Notes: generated by a model from the sequence alone, not told the origin. 64,000 nucleotides of DNA from Cupriavidus laharis (GCF_914271435.1 NZ_CAJZAI010000004.1:124001-188000), one strand, 5' to 3'. Numbered from the stretch's first letter, positions 22,573-30,861 are shown. A program made the numbers and translations.

Positions 22573-22610
22573 AGCGCCATCAGGTCATCTCCCTGGTGGC
22601 GCTTTTGTTT
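22573..22610 (+). terminator. Terminator downstream of the capsid gene
   Basis: Stem AGCGCCATCAGG/CCTGGTGGCGCT (one G-U pair) with a short loop, followed by TTTTGTTTT. It overlaps the end of the minus-strand ParB-like remnant, so rightward transcription of the capsid gene should stop here. Confidence 0.75.
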
Positions 22611-22870
22611 TCAAACCCGGCTTCGCGGCCAGCACTTCGCGAATGGCGGCTTGCTGCGCGGCCGGATCCGCAGGCCGAGCCTTCCCATCCTTGCCGGTGG
22701 TCTTGAATGGGGAATCTATAACAGTTTTAAGTTCCCCACGCACGTCGCCTACAAACGGTTGCGACACGCCGAGCAGCCTGGCGATTTCACTATTGCCGAG
22801 CGTCGGCGTATCGACCAGCTGCTCCCGTACGATCTGGCGCTTCTGCTCCGGCGCCAGCTCTCCCGCGAGC
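22585..22870 (-). pseudogene. ParB-like protein, C-terminal fragment (minus strand)
   Basis: Reading leftward, the frame gives LAPEQKRQIVREQLVDTPT, then the helix-turn-helix NSEIARLLGVSQPFVGDVRGEL and a KTTGKDGKARPAD tail before the stop at 22585. This is the HTH and C-terminal part of ParB-like proteins of mobile elements. No start codon or N-terminal nuclease-like domain is present, because upstream the frame runs into the oppositely oriented fragment. It is probably a remnant, although a short product from a non-ATG start cannot be excluded. Confidence 0.55.
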
Positions 22871-23380
22871 AACGCCGCGCGCTGGTCGCGGACCAGCTCA
22901 AGGAAACTCCACAGATATCCGATCGGCAGATCGGCCTTGTGCTCGGGGTTGACGGGAAGACTGTAGGTGCCGTGCGTGCCAAGTTGGAAAGCATTGCGGA
23001 AATTCCGCAATGCGATCGTCAAACCAAGGACGGCCGTTCCTATCCGGCCGAACGCGCCACGCCTGCCACCACGCCTGATCCGGAACTCAATCCGCTGATC
23101 GCGAAGCCTGCCGCGTCCGAGTCCCATAACCCGATTCCGGACGTGCATGCCATGTCCGAGGCTGAGATCGAGCGGCGCCTGGCCGGCAAGGACGCCGAAG
23201 GGAAACATCGGCGGTCTGACGATGCGACCACCGAAACCTTGGACGACCTCGGCATCAGCAAGGGCCAGTCGTCGCGCTGGCAATTGACAGAATTCACTGA
23301 ACGAAATTTTTCGCTCAGTGAATTCAAGGATTCGACCGGCCGCGCCTTGCTACGCTCGGGGCTTTCAACGGAGGAGACCC
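22840..23380 (+). pseudogene. ParB-like protein, HTH and C-terminal fragment (plus strand)
   Basis: Reading rightward, the frame gives LSREQRRALVADQLKETPQ, then the helix-turn-helix DRQIGLVLGVDGKTVGAVRAKL and IPQCDRQTKDGRSYPAE. A C-terminal part follows (MSEAEIERRLAGKDAEGK, TETLDDLGISKGQSSRWQ). It is homologous to the minus-strand fragment and joined to it head to head. The open frame extends upstream to an ATG at 22510, but that part is antisense to the other fragment and has no ribosome binding site. After SSRWQ the sequence enters a large hairpin and loses family character. Confidence 0.55.
23290..23325. repeat. 36-bp inverted repeat (17-bp arms)
   Basis: Arms 23290-23306 and 23309-23325 start and end with GAATTCACTGA/TCAGTGAATTC, are complementary over 17 bp with one mismatch, and are separated by TT. 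It lies where the ParB-like reading frame loses homology and 57 bp before the next gene. It could be an operator for that gene or a recombination scar. Confidence 0.7.
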
Positions 23381-23382
23381 CC

Positions 23383-23652
23383 ATGCACTTCCCTGTCCTG
23401 ACATTCGATCCGGCTGACACCGGCCTCACGCGCGATCGCGCCTACGAGATCGCCCAGACCATCGCTCGCCTGGTGCATCGCCTGGACGGCGCCGCTGTCG
23501 CTGTCGTGACCATCGTGCCGAGGGAGGGCGGGCCGGTGGCCATCGCGACGGACGAAGCCGGCCGCTGCCACCTGGTGGCTCGCCTGCTCGATGGGGGCAC
23601 GGCGCTCGAGGTGGTGGAAAGTGCAGAGGAAGCCGAGTTGTTACTCGCCTGA
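23383..23652 (+). CDS. Small hypothetical protein, 89 aa
   Basis: Starts MHFPVLTFDPADTGLTRDRA and continues with a helix (YEIAQTIARLVHRLDG), beta-rich VAVVTIVPREGGPVAIATDEAGRC and an acidic end (VVESAEEAELLLA). GGAGGAG precedes the ATG at 23383. The same frame is open upstream through the ParB-like remnant, but the strong ribosome binding site favours an independent start. No family is recognised. The 207 bp downstream (23653-23859) contain only GC-rich inverted repeats. Confidence 0.5.
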   Translation: MHFPVLTFDPADTGLTRDRAYEIAQTIARLVHRLDGAAVAVVTIVPREGGPVAIATDEAGRCHLVARLLDGGTALEVVESAEEAELLLA

Positions 23653-23859
23653 GCGGGTTTGTCCGGCGCGGCGCGTTTAGCGGGCCTACGCGCCTCGATC
23701 AGGCCGGCTGGCTATGCCGGCCTCACCCGCTGCCCGACCGGCGTCCTGGCGGCTCGATTTCGCCGGCTGGCGGGTAAACCGGCGCCTTGGCGGAGTGGGG
23801 GAAATGCTACGGGGACAGCCTTTGGCGGCTGGCGGGGAGGGGGCGACACGGGAATCAGC

Positions 23860-23894
23860 TCCGTACGGGCGAATCTCCGTACTTTGCTCCGTAC
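23860..23894 (+). repeat. Integrase arm-type repeats, distal side (TCCGTAC x3)
   Basis: TCCGTAC starts at 23860, 23876 and 23888. The last two copies, with their 12-bp spacing, sit in a 23-bp segment (23873-23895) identical to one beside int. In the circular form these repeats would flank the attachment core opposite the int-side set. Confidence 0.65.
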
Positions 23895-23895
23895 C

Positions 23896-23933
23896 AAAGA
23901 AAAAAGGACTTGGGCTGTTGGCCGCAAGTCCTT
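23896..23933 (-). terminator. Island-borne replacement terminator for tRNA-Val
   Basis: On the minus strand AAGGACTTG and CAAGTCCTT form a nine-base-pair stem around a 12-base loop, followed by TTTTTCTTT. It is 17 bp beyond the right attachment repeat, in the position to end the tRNA-Val transcript now that the original terminator is on the far side of the element. Confidence 0.75.
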
Positions 23934-23949
23934 GATTCCATTCACGAAT

Positions 23950-23996
23950 TCTGGTGGGTGGTACAGGGATTGAACCTGTGACCCCTGCCGTGTGAA
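23950..23996. repeat. Right attachment repeat (47 bp, within intact tRNA-Val)
   Basis: Identical to 14619-14665. It forms the 3' half of the complete tRNA gene, from the CCA end to the anticodon loop. The tRNA therefore stays functional after integration. Confidence 0.95.
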
Positions 23997-24026
23997 GGCA
24001 GTGCTCTACCGCTGAGCTAACCACCC
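23952..24026 (-). tRNA. tRNA-Val (anticodon CAC)
   Basis: 75 bases including an encoded CCA. The acceptor stem is GGGTGGT/ACCACCC with discriminator A. The D arm contains AGCTCAGCGGTAGAGC, the anticodon stem is CTGCC/GGCAG around the loop TTCACAC (anticodon CAC, codon GUG), and the T arm contains GGTTCAATCC. It is the integration target of the adjacent element. Confidence 0.96.
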
Positions 24027-24077
24027 CAGCTGCTGCATCGCTTTCGCGTTGACTTTGTCGTGCAGCGGAGAAATGAG

Positions 24078-24106
24078 ATTATGCAGACGTTCCTGTATCT
24101 TGTAAA
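24078..24106 (-). promoter_or_regulatory. Promoter of tRNA-Val
   Basis: On the minus strand TTTACA and CATAAT are separated by 17 bp, about 50 bp upstream of the tRNA 5' end. They are close to the sigma-70 consensus. dnaQ lies upstream in the same direction without a clear terminator, so some read-through is possible. Confidence 0.65.
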
Positions 24107-24150
24107 GCCCTTTTGTCAGATTTTTTCTGGGCGCGGATGCTGAGGGGCCG

Positions 24151-24861
24151 TTATGCGGCTGGAAGCTCTTGCCATACCGTCTTGCCGCCGCTGGCCTTGT
24201 CCAGTTGCTTGAGCACGGCAACATGTGCCGCCGCTTCGGCGTCGCTGGCGCGCAATACGGGCAGGACAATGCGCGACAGGTCTGTTTCCGCGACGGAGCC
24301 ATCCGTGGCTTCCGTGCCATCGAGCATGTCGATGACCAGCGAATTCTGCCCGCGCGTCATGGCCAGGTAGACCTCGGCCAGCAGCTCGGCATCGAGCAAG
24401 GCGCCGTGCAGCGTGCGGTGGGCGTTGCTCACGCCGAGCCGGTCGCACAGCGCATCGAGCGAATTGCGCTTGCCCGGGAACATCTGGCGCGCTTCGAGCA
24501 GGGTATCGATCACGCCGCCGATGTGGTCCCGGAACGGCGACAGCCCCAGCAGCCGGAATTCCATGTCCAGGAAGCCAAGGTCGAACTGGGCATTGTGGAT
24601 GATCAGCTCGGCGTCCTGCACGAAGTCGCGGACCTCGTTGACGACCTCGGCGAACTTGGGTTTGTCGGCCAGGAATTCGACGGTGATGCCGTGCACGGCC
24701 ACGGCGCCTTCGTCGATGTCGCGCTCGGGATTGACGTAGAAGTGCAGGTGGCGGCCCGTGAGGCGCCGGTTGACCAGTTCGACACACCCGATTTCGATCA
24801 GGCGGTCGCCGGTGGCGGCATTCAGGCCGGTGGTTTCAGTGTCGAGAACGATTTGTCGCAT
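24151..24861 (-). CDS. dnaQ: DNA polymerase III epsilon subunit (3'-5' proofreading exonuclease)
   Basis: 236 residues. The DEDDh exonuclease motifs are visible: Exo I VLDTETTGL (about residues 5-13), Exo II HNAQFDLGFL (about 95) and Exo III HRTLHGALLDAE (about 150-161). A clamp-binding-like QNSLVI lies near 180, and a flexible C-terminal segment would contact the polymerase alpha subunit. The ATG at 24861 (MRQIVLDTE) was chosen; an ATG at 24870 is possible. It is 31 bp downstream of rnhA on the same strand, the usual betaproteobacterial pairing. Confidence 0.95.
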   Translation of the reverse strand: MRQIVLDTETTGLNAATGDRLIEIGCVELVNRRLTGRHLHFYVNPERDIDEGAVAVHGITVEFLADKPKFAEVVNEVRDFVQDAELIIHNAQFDLGFLDMEFRLLGLSPFRDHIGGVIDTLLEARQMFPGKRNSLDALCDRLGVSNAHRTLHGALLDAELLAEVYLAMTRGQNSLVIDMLDGTEATDGSVAETDLSRIVLPVLRASDAEAAAHVAVLKQLDKASGGKTVWQELPAA

Positions 24862-24892
24862 GGCGGGCATTCTAGCGGAGGGCTGGGCAGAG

Positions 24893-25330
24893 TCAGGCGC
24901 TGATCGATTCGACGCCACGGTTTGCCAGCGCGTCGGCACGTTCGTTGCCCGGGTGGCCATTGTGGCCGCGTACCCAGTGCCAGCTGATCTTGTGCGGCTG
25001 CGTCAGCGCATCCAGCTCTTGCCACAGGTCGGCGTTCTTCACCGGCTTCTTGTCCGCGGTCTTCCAGCCGCGCGCTTTCCAGCCGGGCAGCCATTCGCTG
25101 ATGCCTTTTTGCACGTACTGCGAGTCGGTGTAGACCTGCACCGTGCAGGGACGCTTGAGCGCGCGCAGTGCCTCGATGACCGCGGTCATTTCCATGCGGT
25201 TGTTGGTGGTGTTGGGCTCGCCGCCGAACAGCTCCTTTTCGCGGGTGCCCGCGACCAGCACCGCGCCCCAGCCGCCGCGGCCGGGATTGCCCTTGCAGGC
25301 GCCATCGGAATAGATCGTAACTTCTTGCAT
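24893..25330 (-). CDS. rnhA: Ribonuclease HI
   Basis: Cleaves RNA in RNA-DNA hybrids. The 145-residue protein has the type I RNase H motifs: [19 protein letters not shown] (catalytic Asp near residue 8), [13 protein letters not shown] (Glu), YTDSQYV (Asp) and the C-terminal [12 protein letters not shown] (Asp). Length is typical. It lies between the methyltransferase gene and dnaQ, all on the minus strand. Confidence 0.97.
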   Translation of the reverse strand: MQEVTIYSDGACKGNPGRGGWGAVLVAGTREKELFGGEPNTTNNRMEMTAVIEALRALKRPCTVQVYTDSQYVQKGISEWLPGWKARGWKTADKKPVKNADLWQELDALTQPHKISWHWVRGHNGHPGNERADALANRGVESISA

Positions 25331-25394
25331 ATGTGGTTCGTCAGGGCAGCCGCACGGGCTGCCGCAGGGTTCATATACGGCGCGTGCTGGCGTG

Positions 25395-26189
25395 TCAGCG
25401 GTCTTCGCCGGGGGTCTTGCCGTGTGTGCCGGTTGGCGTGGCCACCGGAGCGGCGACGGGTGTGAGCGCTGCCTTGGCGGTCTTCCAGGCCGGGCCGACC
25501 AGGCGGATATTGCGCACGCGCTTGACCGCGGAAATCATGTACACCGCGCCAAAGATCGGCCACCAGCGGTCGCCGGCCTTTTCCATGAATGCGGCACGCT
25601 GCAGCCAGCGGTCGGTGCGGTACGGCGGGCAGTAGCAGCCGAAGCGGCCACGGATGATGTCAAAGCCCAGCAGCTTGAGCCAGTCCTTGATGCGCACGAA
25701 GCCGATCGACTGCGCATCGGTGGGCAGGAACGGCATGGCGCCAAGGCGGTTCAGGCCCTGGCGCGCACCCCACAGGCTCATCGGGTTGAAACAGGTCACC
25801 ACGACACGGCCTTCGGGCATCAGCACGCGCGACACCTCGCGCAGCACTTCGTGCGGATCCTCGGCGAACTCGAGGACATGAGGCAGGGTGGCGAGATCGA
25901 TGCTCTGCGTGTCGAACGGGAGTTCGTCGAACCGGCACAGCAACTGGCGCGCGTCGGGGTGCGCCGCGCGCGGCCCGTGGGGGCCGCTGGCGGGGTCGAG
26001 CGCGAGCGCCGAAAACGGCATCCGGTTCTCGCGCAGGGTGTCGATGGCGGGCAGGCCCATCTGAACCGCGTGATAGCCGAAAATATCGGTCACGGTCCGG
26101 TCGTATTGCTGCGCCTCCCACCGGAGCATGTATTGCCCGGGAGGCGAAGCCAGCCAGTCTTCCCAGCTTACAATCGGACGATCAGCCAT
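25395..26189 (-). CDS. SAM-dependent methyltransferase (class I)
   Basis: 264 residues with a methyltransferase type-11-like core: [23 protein letters not shown], then [27 protein letters not shown]. The early glycine-rich SAM loop is poorly conserved. The C-terminal half has a hydrophobic segment ([17 protein letters not shown]) and an alanine/proline-rich tail. The substrate is unknown. Its ATG is 12 bp from the divergent gloB ATG, so the two genes share a control region that extends into their coding sequences. Confidence 0.8.
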   Translation of the reverse strand: MADRPIVSWEDWLASPPGQYMLRWEAQQYDRTVTDIFGYHAVQMGLPAIDTLRENRMPFSALALDPASGPHGPRAAHPDARQLLCRFDELPFDTQSIDLATLPHVLEFAEDPHEVLREVSRVLMPEGRVVVTCFNPMSLWGARQGLNRLGAMPFLPTDAQSIGFVRIKDWLKLLGFDIIRGRFGCYCPPYRTDRWLQRAAFMEKAGDRWWPIFGAVYMISAVKRVRNIRLVGPAWKTAKAALTPVAAPVATPTGTHGKTPGEDR

Positions 26190-26201
26190 AGGAGCACGCG
26201 C

Positions 26202-27002
26202 ATGTTGAAAGTGGAGCCGATTCCCGCCTTTCAGGATAACTATATCTGGGCTATCCACGACGGCCGAAATGCTGCCGTGGTCGATCCCGGCGAGGCGGCG
26301 CCGGTGGAGCGGTTCCTGGTGGACAAGGGCCTGGCTCTGGGCGCTATTGTAATCACCCATCACCACGGCGATCACCAGGGCGGTGTGGCGGAGCTGCTCG
26401 CGGCGCATCCGACCACCCCCGACGGCACGCCCATGCCCGTGATCGGGCCAGCCGGCGAGCGCATTGGGGGACGCACCCGGGCCGTGCGCGAAGGCGACAC
26501 GGTGACGCTGCAGGCGCCCGCGCTGCATCTGCGTGTGCTCGACGTGCCTGGCCATACCGCGGGCCACGTCGCCTATGTCGGCGAACTGGAGGGGGCCGGG
26601 CCGGCCGTGTTCTGCGGCGATACGCTGTTCGCCACCGGCTGCGGCCGCCTGTTCGAGGGCACGCCGGCGCAGATGCTGGCGTCGCTGGACAAGCTGGCGT
26701 CGCTGCCGGGGGAAACGCGCGTGTACTGCGCACACGAGTATACGCGCAGCAATGTGCGCTTTGCGCGCGCGGTGGAGCCCGGCAATGCCGCGCTGGCCGC
26801 CTGGGAGGCGCGCGTCGAGGCGCTGCGCGAGCAGGGCAAGCCGACTGTGCCATCCACCATCGCGCTCGAGCGCGAAGTCAACCCCTTCCTGCGTTCGCGC
26901 GAACCGGCGGTGCGCGCGGCTGTGCAGGCGCAAGGGGGCAACGTAGCAGGCGATGCGAAGGCTTTCGGCGCCCTGCGTGGCTGGAAGGACAATTTCCGCT
27001 GA
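26202..27002 (+). CDS. gloB: Hydroxyacylglutathione hydrolase (glyoxalase II)
   Basis: Hydrolyses S-lactoylglutathione to lactate and glutathione in methylglyoxal detoxification. The 266-residue metallo-beta-lactamase-fold protein has the binuclear metal motif [10 protein letters not shown] (about residues 53-62), a second ligand in GHTAGHVAY, the Asp ligand in [13 protein letters not shown] and a last His in YCAHEYT. The C-terminal glyoxalase II helical domain (EREVNPFLR) is present. The start at 26202 follows GGAGCACGC. Confidence 0.96.
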   Translation: MLKVEPIPAFQDNYIWAIHDGRNAAVVDPGEAAPVERFLVDKGLALGAIVITHHHGDHQGGVAELLAAHPTTPDGTPMPVIGPAGERIGGRTRAVREGDTVTLQAPALHLRVLDVPGHTAGHVAYVGELEGAGPAVFCGDTLFATGCGRLFEGTPAQMLASLDKLASLPGETRVYCAHEYTRSNVRFARAVEPGNAALAAWEARVEALREQGKPTVPSTIALEREVNPFLRSREPAVRAAVQAQGGNVAGDAKAFGALRGWKDNFR

Positions 27003-27135
27003 GCCGCGCCGGAACACGCCCGGCGGCAGCTTGAGGCACGCGGCCATGCCTTTGTCGCATGGAAAATCTCATTGACGCGAAAGCCCGTTTTTCTTAGCAT
27101 CACGCAACCTTTTAGCGTCACAATTCGAGAACTTA

Positions 27136-28794
27136 ATGAAATTTGGTCGATTACTGGCGGTGTTTGCAAGCGTGGTGCTGCTGGCAGCCTGCGCCAGCAC
27201 GCCCACACCGCCCGGCGCCGATGCGTCCGGCGCCCCGACCGCCCTGACTTCCACGCGCAGCGGCAAGGATCCGCTCAACTCGCTCAGCGTCGACAAGACG
27301 CTCGCGCCTGGCGCCGCCAGCATCAATGCCGATCAGCCTGGCCTCGACTGGCTGCGCGGCCCGTCCACCGATATCTGGGACCGTATCCGCCGTGGCTTCG
27401 CCATGCAGGACCTGGAGGGGACGCTGGTTGACGACCGCACGCAGTGGTACGCGCAGCGCCCGGAGTACATGGAGCGCATGGTGGCCCGTTCGAGCCGCTA
27501 CCTGTATCACATCGTGGAAGAGCTGGAGCGGCGCAACATGCCGACCGAGCTGGCGCTGCTGCCGTTCGTCGAGAGCGCGTTCAACCCGCAGGCGCAATCG
27601 AGTGCCAAGGCGGCGGGCATGTGGCAGTTCATCCCGAGCACCGGCAAGACCTACAACCTGAAGCAGAACATGTTCCGCGACGAGCGCCGCGATGTGCTGG
27701 CCTCGACCGATGCGGCGCTTGACTACCTGGCGCGCCTCTATGACATGTTCGGCGACTGGCACCTGGCGCTGGCGGCGTACAACTGGGGCGAGGGGGCCGT
27801 GTCCCGAGCGATCGCGCGCAACCAGGCGCGCGGCCTGCCGACGGACTACGCCAGCCTGACCATGCCGAACGAGACGCGCTACTACGTGCCCAAGTTGCAG
27901 GCGGTGAAAAACATCATCGCCAACCCGGCTGCGTACGGGGTCAGGTTGCCGGAGATCCCGGACCATCCGTATTTCGTCACGGTCACCACGAGCCGCGATA
28001 TCGACGTCACGCTGGCGGCCAAGCTGGCCAATATGTCGCTGGACGAGTTCAAGGCGCTGAACCCGTCGTTCAACCGGCCGGTGATCCTGGGTGCGTCGAA
28101 TCCGCAGATCCTGCTGCCCTTCGACAATGCCGAACGGTTCCAGTACAACCTGAATACTTACCGGGGCGGGTTGTCGAGCTGGACAGCGGTGACGGTGGAT
28201 AACCGCGAGCGGGTGGAAGCGCTGGCGGCGCGCCTGAACGTCGATCCGGACACGCTGCGCGAGATCAACAGCATTCCGCGCGGGATGCGGCTGAAGGCGG
28301 GCTCGACGGTGATGATTCCGCGTTCGGGCCACCACGACCAGGACATCAGCGCCACGCTGGCCGACAGCGCCATGCTGGCGGTGGAGCCTGACCTGCCCGA
28401 TGCGCGCCGCGTGGTGGTGCGCGCCGGCCGCCGGGATACCGTGGCCTCGGTGGCGCGCCGCTACGGTGTATCGGCGAGCCAGGTGCAATCGTGGAACAAG
28501 CTTTCCGGCACCAAGCTGGTTGCGGGGCAAAGCCTGGTGCTGATGGTGCCGGTCCGCGCCGGCAGGGGGGGCAAGGCCGCGCGCACGGAGTCGGCCACCG
28601 ACAAGCCTGAGGTCGTGCGCGTGTCGGCGTTCGGCAAAGGCAAGGCTGAGGGACGCAAGCGCATGACGGTGGAAGCCGCGCCGCGCCATGCGGCAAGCAA
28701 GGGATCCGGGGCTTCGCGTTCGGCGGCGGCCAAGTCGGCGCCCGCAGTGAAGGCCTCGTCCAAGGGGGCTTCCAAGGCAGCCAAGGCCCGCTAG
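27136..28794 (+). CDS. mltD: Membrane-bound lytic murein transglycosylase D
   Basis: 552-residue lipoprotein that cleaves peptidoglycan glycan strands. A lipoprotein signal ends LLAAC with Cys19 as the lipid-attachment residue. The SLT domain (about 130-260) has the catalytic Glu in LPFVESAFNPQA and the typical AAGMWQFIPSTGK. LysM-type repeats for glycan binding follow (about 355-395 and 415-465), and the tail is basic and Ala/Ser/Lys-rich. A strong terminator lies 18 bp after the stop. Confidence 0.93.
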   Translation: MKFGRLLAVFASVVLLAACASTPTPPGADASGAPTALTSTRSGKDPLNSLSVDKTLAPGAASINADQPGLDWLRGPSTDIWDRIRRGFAMQDLEGTLVDDRTQWYAQRPEYMERMVARSSRYLYHIVEELERRNMPTELALLPFVESAFNPQAQSSAKAAGMWQFIPSTGKTYNLKQNMFRDERRDVLASTDAALDYLARLYDMFGDWHLALAAYNWGEGAVSRAIARNQARGLPTDYASLTMPNETRYYVPKLQAVKNIIANPAAYGVRLPEIPDHPYFVTVTTSRDIDVTLAAKLANMSLDEFKALNPSFNRPVILGASNPQILLPFDNAERFQYNLNTYRGGLSSWTAVTVDNRERVEALAARLNVDPDTLREINSIPRGMRLKAGSTVMIPRSGHHDQDISATLADSAMLAVEPDLPDARRVVVRAGRRDTVASVARRYGVSASQVQSWNKLSGTKLVAGQSLVLMVPVRAGRGGKAARTESATDKPEVVRVSAFGKGKAEGRKRMTVEAAPRHAASKGSGASRSAAAKSAPAVKASSKGASKAAKAR

Positions 28795-28811
28795 ATTGGC
28801 AGCATGAGCGG

Positions 28812-28847
28812 AAAAACGGGGCGTCGCCTGGGGCACGCCCCGTTTTT
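28812..28847 (+). terminator. Terminator of mltD
   Basis: Inverted repeat AACGGGGCGT/ACGCCCCGTT around a ten-base loop. It is flanked by A-run and T-run, so it can also act in the opposite direction. Confidence 0.85.
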
Positions 28848-28968
28848 ATTGCACCTGCGTAGCGGTGGGGGGCGGCGCATGCCCATCCGGCCGGGGGCGC
28901 ACAGGACGCCGTGCCGGTGGCAAACTAGCGGGACGATAACTACCCGCAAGACGCGGAGGAGACCTGCC

Positions 28969-30861
28969 ATGACGGCAAGCCATGCCGTGCATGCCCGTTC
29001 GCTGGCCGACCCCGAGGGGTTCTGGGCCGAACAGGCACGGCGCATCGACTGGGAAACCCCGTTCGGACAAGTGCTCGACAACAGCCGCGCGCCATTCACG
29101 CGCTGGTTCGTCGGCGGACGCACGAACCTGTGCCACAACGCCGTGGACCGGCACCTGGCCGCGCGCGCGCAGCAGCCGGCGCTGGTCTGGGTGTCCACCG
29201 AAACGGAGCAGGAGCGCACCTATACGTACGCGCAGTTGCACGATGAGGTCAACCGTATGGCGGCCATCCTGCAAGGGCTCGGCGTGCGCAAGGGTGACCG
29301 CGTGCTGGTCTATATGCCGATGATCCCCGAGGCGGCGTTCGCCATGCTGGCCTGCGCGCGCATCGGCGCGATCCATTCGGTCGTGTTCGGCGGCTTTGCG
29401 TCGGTCAGCCTCGCGGCGCGTATCGATGACGCGCAGCCACGCGTCATTGTCAGTGCGGACGCTGGTTCGCGTGCCGGCAAGGTGGTGCCCTACAAACCGC
29501 TGCTCGATGAGGCCATCCGGTTGTCCGGCCACAAGCCCGGGAAGGTGCTGCTGGTCGACCGCCAGCTCGCCGACATGCCGCGCGTGGAGGGTCGCGACGA
29601 GGATTATGCGGCCTGGCGCGAACGCGTGGCCGGCGCCCAGGTGCCGTGCACCTGGCTGGAGTCCTCCGAGCCGTCCTACGTGCTCTACACGTCCGGCACG
29701 ACCGGCAAGCCCAAGGGCGTGCAGCGCGATACCGGCGGCTATGCGGTCGCGCTGGCGACCTCGATGGAATACATCTTCTGTGGCAAGGCCGGCGACACCA
29801 TGTTCACGGCGTCGGACATCGGCTGGGTCGTGGGGCATAGCTACATCGTCTACGGCCCGTTGCTGGCGGGCATGACCACGCTGATGTACGAAGGCACGCC
29901 GATCCGCCCGGATGGCGGCATCCTGTGGCGGCTCGTGGAACAGTACAAGGTCAACCTGATGTTCAGCGCGCCCACCGCAATCCGCGTGCTGAAGAAGCAG
30001 GACCCGGCCTTCCTGGCGAAATATGACCTGTCGAGCCTGCGGCTGCTGTTCCTGGCCGGCGAGCCGCTCGACGAGCCCACGGCCCGGTGGATCCAGGACG
30101 GCATCGGCAAGCCGGTGGTCGACAACTACTGGCAGACAGAATCCGGCTGGCCGATCATCGCCATCCAGCGCGGCATCGAGGTGCTGCCGCCCAAGCTCGG
30201 CTCGCCGGGCGTGCCGGCCTATGGCTATGACCTGCGCATCGTGGACGAGAACACGGGCGAGGAATGTGCCCCGGGGCAGAAGGGCGTGGTCGCCATCGAT
30301 GGCCCGCTGCCGCCGGGTTGCATGAGCACGGTGTGGGGCGACGACGAGCGCTTCGTGCACACCTACTGGTCGGCGGTCCCGAACCGGCTGTGCTATTCGA
30401 CCTTCGACTGGGGCGTGCGCGACGAGGATGGGTATGTGTTCATCCTCGGCCGTACCGACGACGTCATCAACGTGGCCGGCCATCGCCTGGGCACGCGCGA
30501 GATCGAAGAGAGCCTGTCGTCGCACCCGGGCGTGGCGGAAGTCGCGGTGGTGGGCGTGCAGGACGCGCTCAAGGGGCAGGTGGCGATGGGTTTCTGCATC
30601 GCCCGTGACGCCGCGCGCACCGCGACGCCCGAGGCGCGCCTTGCGCTCGAGGGCGAGCTGATGAAGACGGTCGAGCAGCAGCTTGGCGCGGTGGCGCGTC
30701 CGGCACGCGTGTTCTTCCTGAACGCGCTGCCCAAGACGCGCTCGGGCAAGTTGCTGCGCCGCGCCATCCAGGCGGTGGCGGAAGGGCGCGATCCGGGCGA
30801 CCTCACCACGATCGAGGATCCCACCGCGCTGGAACAGTTGCTGTCGGCCCTGAAGGGCTGA
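28969..30861 (+). CDS. prpE: Propionyl-CoA synthetase (acetyl-CoA-synthetase-like)
   Basis: 630-residue AMP-forming acyl-CoA synthetase. It has the phosphate loop YTSGTTGKPKGVQRD (about residues 242-256), the A5 region NYWQTESGWPI, GRTDDVINVAGHRLGTREIE (A7-A8) and the C-terminal lysine motif PKTRSGKLLRRAI. WVSTETEQERTYTYAQLHDE and GRTNLCHNAVDRHL resemble PrpE more than Acs, so propionate is the favoured substrate; a broader short-chain range is possible. The ATG follows GGAGGAGACCTGCC. It stands alone between the mltD terminator and the aminobenzoate operon. Confidence 0.82.
   Translation: MTASHAVHARSLADPEGFWAEQARRIDWETPFGQVLDNSRAPFTRWFVGGRTNLCHNAVDRHLAARAQQPALVWVSTETEQERTYTYAQLHDEVNRMAAILQGLGVRKGDRVLVYMPMIPEAAFAMLACARIGAIHSVVFGGFASVSLAARIDDAQPRVIVSADAGSRAGKVVPYKPLLDEAIRLSGHKPGKVLLVDRQLADMPRVEGRDEDYAAWRERVAGAQVPCTWLESSEPSYVLYTSGTTGKPKGVQRDTGGYAVALATSMEYIFCGKAGDTMFTASDIGWVVGHSYIVYGPLLAGMTTLMYEGTPIRPDGGILWRLVEQYKVNLMFSAPTAIRVLKKQDPAFLAKYDLSSLRLLFLAGEPLDEPTARWIQDGIGKPVVDNYWQTESGWPIIAIQRGIEVLPPKLGSPGVPAYGYDLRIVDENTGEECAPGQKGVVAIDGPLPPGCMSTVWGDDERFVHTYWSAVPNRLCYSTFDWGVRDEDGYVFILGRTDDVINVAGHRLGTREIEESLSSHPGVAEVAVVGVQDALKGQVAMGFCIARDAARTATPEARLALEGELMKTVEQQLGAVARPARVFFLNALPKTRSGKLLRRAIQAVAEGRDPGDLTTIEDPTALEQLLSALKG

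Larger units (their letters stand above)
14619..23996. mobile_element. Integrated satellite-like element in tRNA-Val(CAC)
   Basis: A 9.3-kb integrated element bounded by two identical 47-bp copies of the 3' half of tRNA-Val. In order it carries int, an AlpA-like gene, two paralogous winged-helix replication genes (iterons in the second), a tape measure gene, an 86-residue protein, an Rmf-like protein, an 81-residue CxxC protein, an HK97 major capsid gene, two truncated ParB-like genes head to head, and an 89-residue protein. No terminase, portal, protease, tail tube, baseplate or lysis gene is seen. Intact att sites, integrase, arm sites and IHF site suggest it could still excise. Classification as a phage satellite is inference; an eroded or rearranged prophage is the alternative. 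Confidence 0.85.

Noticed and set aside
22510..22840. N-terminal part of the 380-codon plus-strand frame
   Set aside because: Antisense to the minus-strand ParB-like fragment, overlaps a terminator and lacks a ribosome binding site.
23659..23973. 104-codon frame at the right end of the element
   Set aside because: Runs through GC-rich inverted repeats, the arm sites, a terminator and the attachment site; composition is not protein-like.
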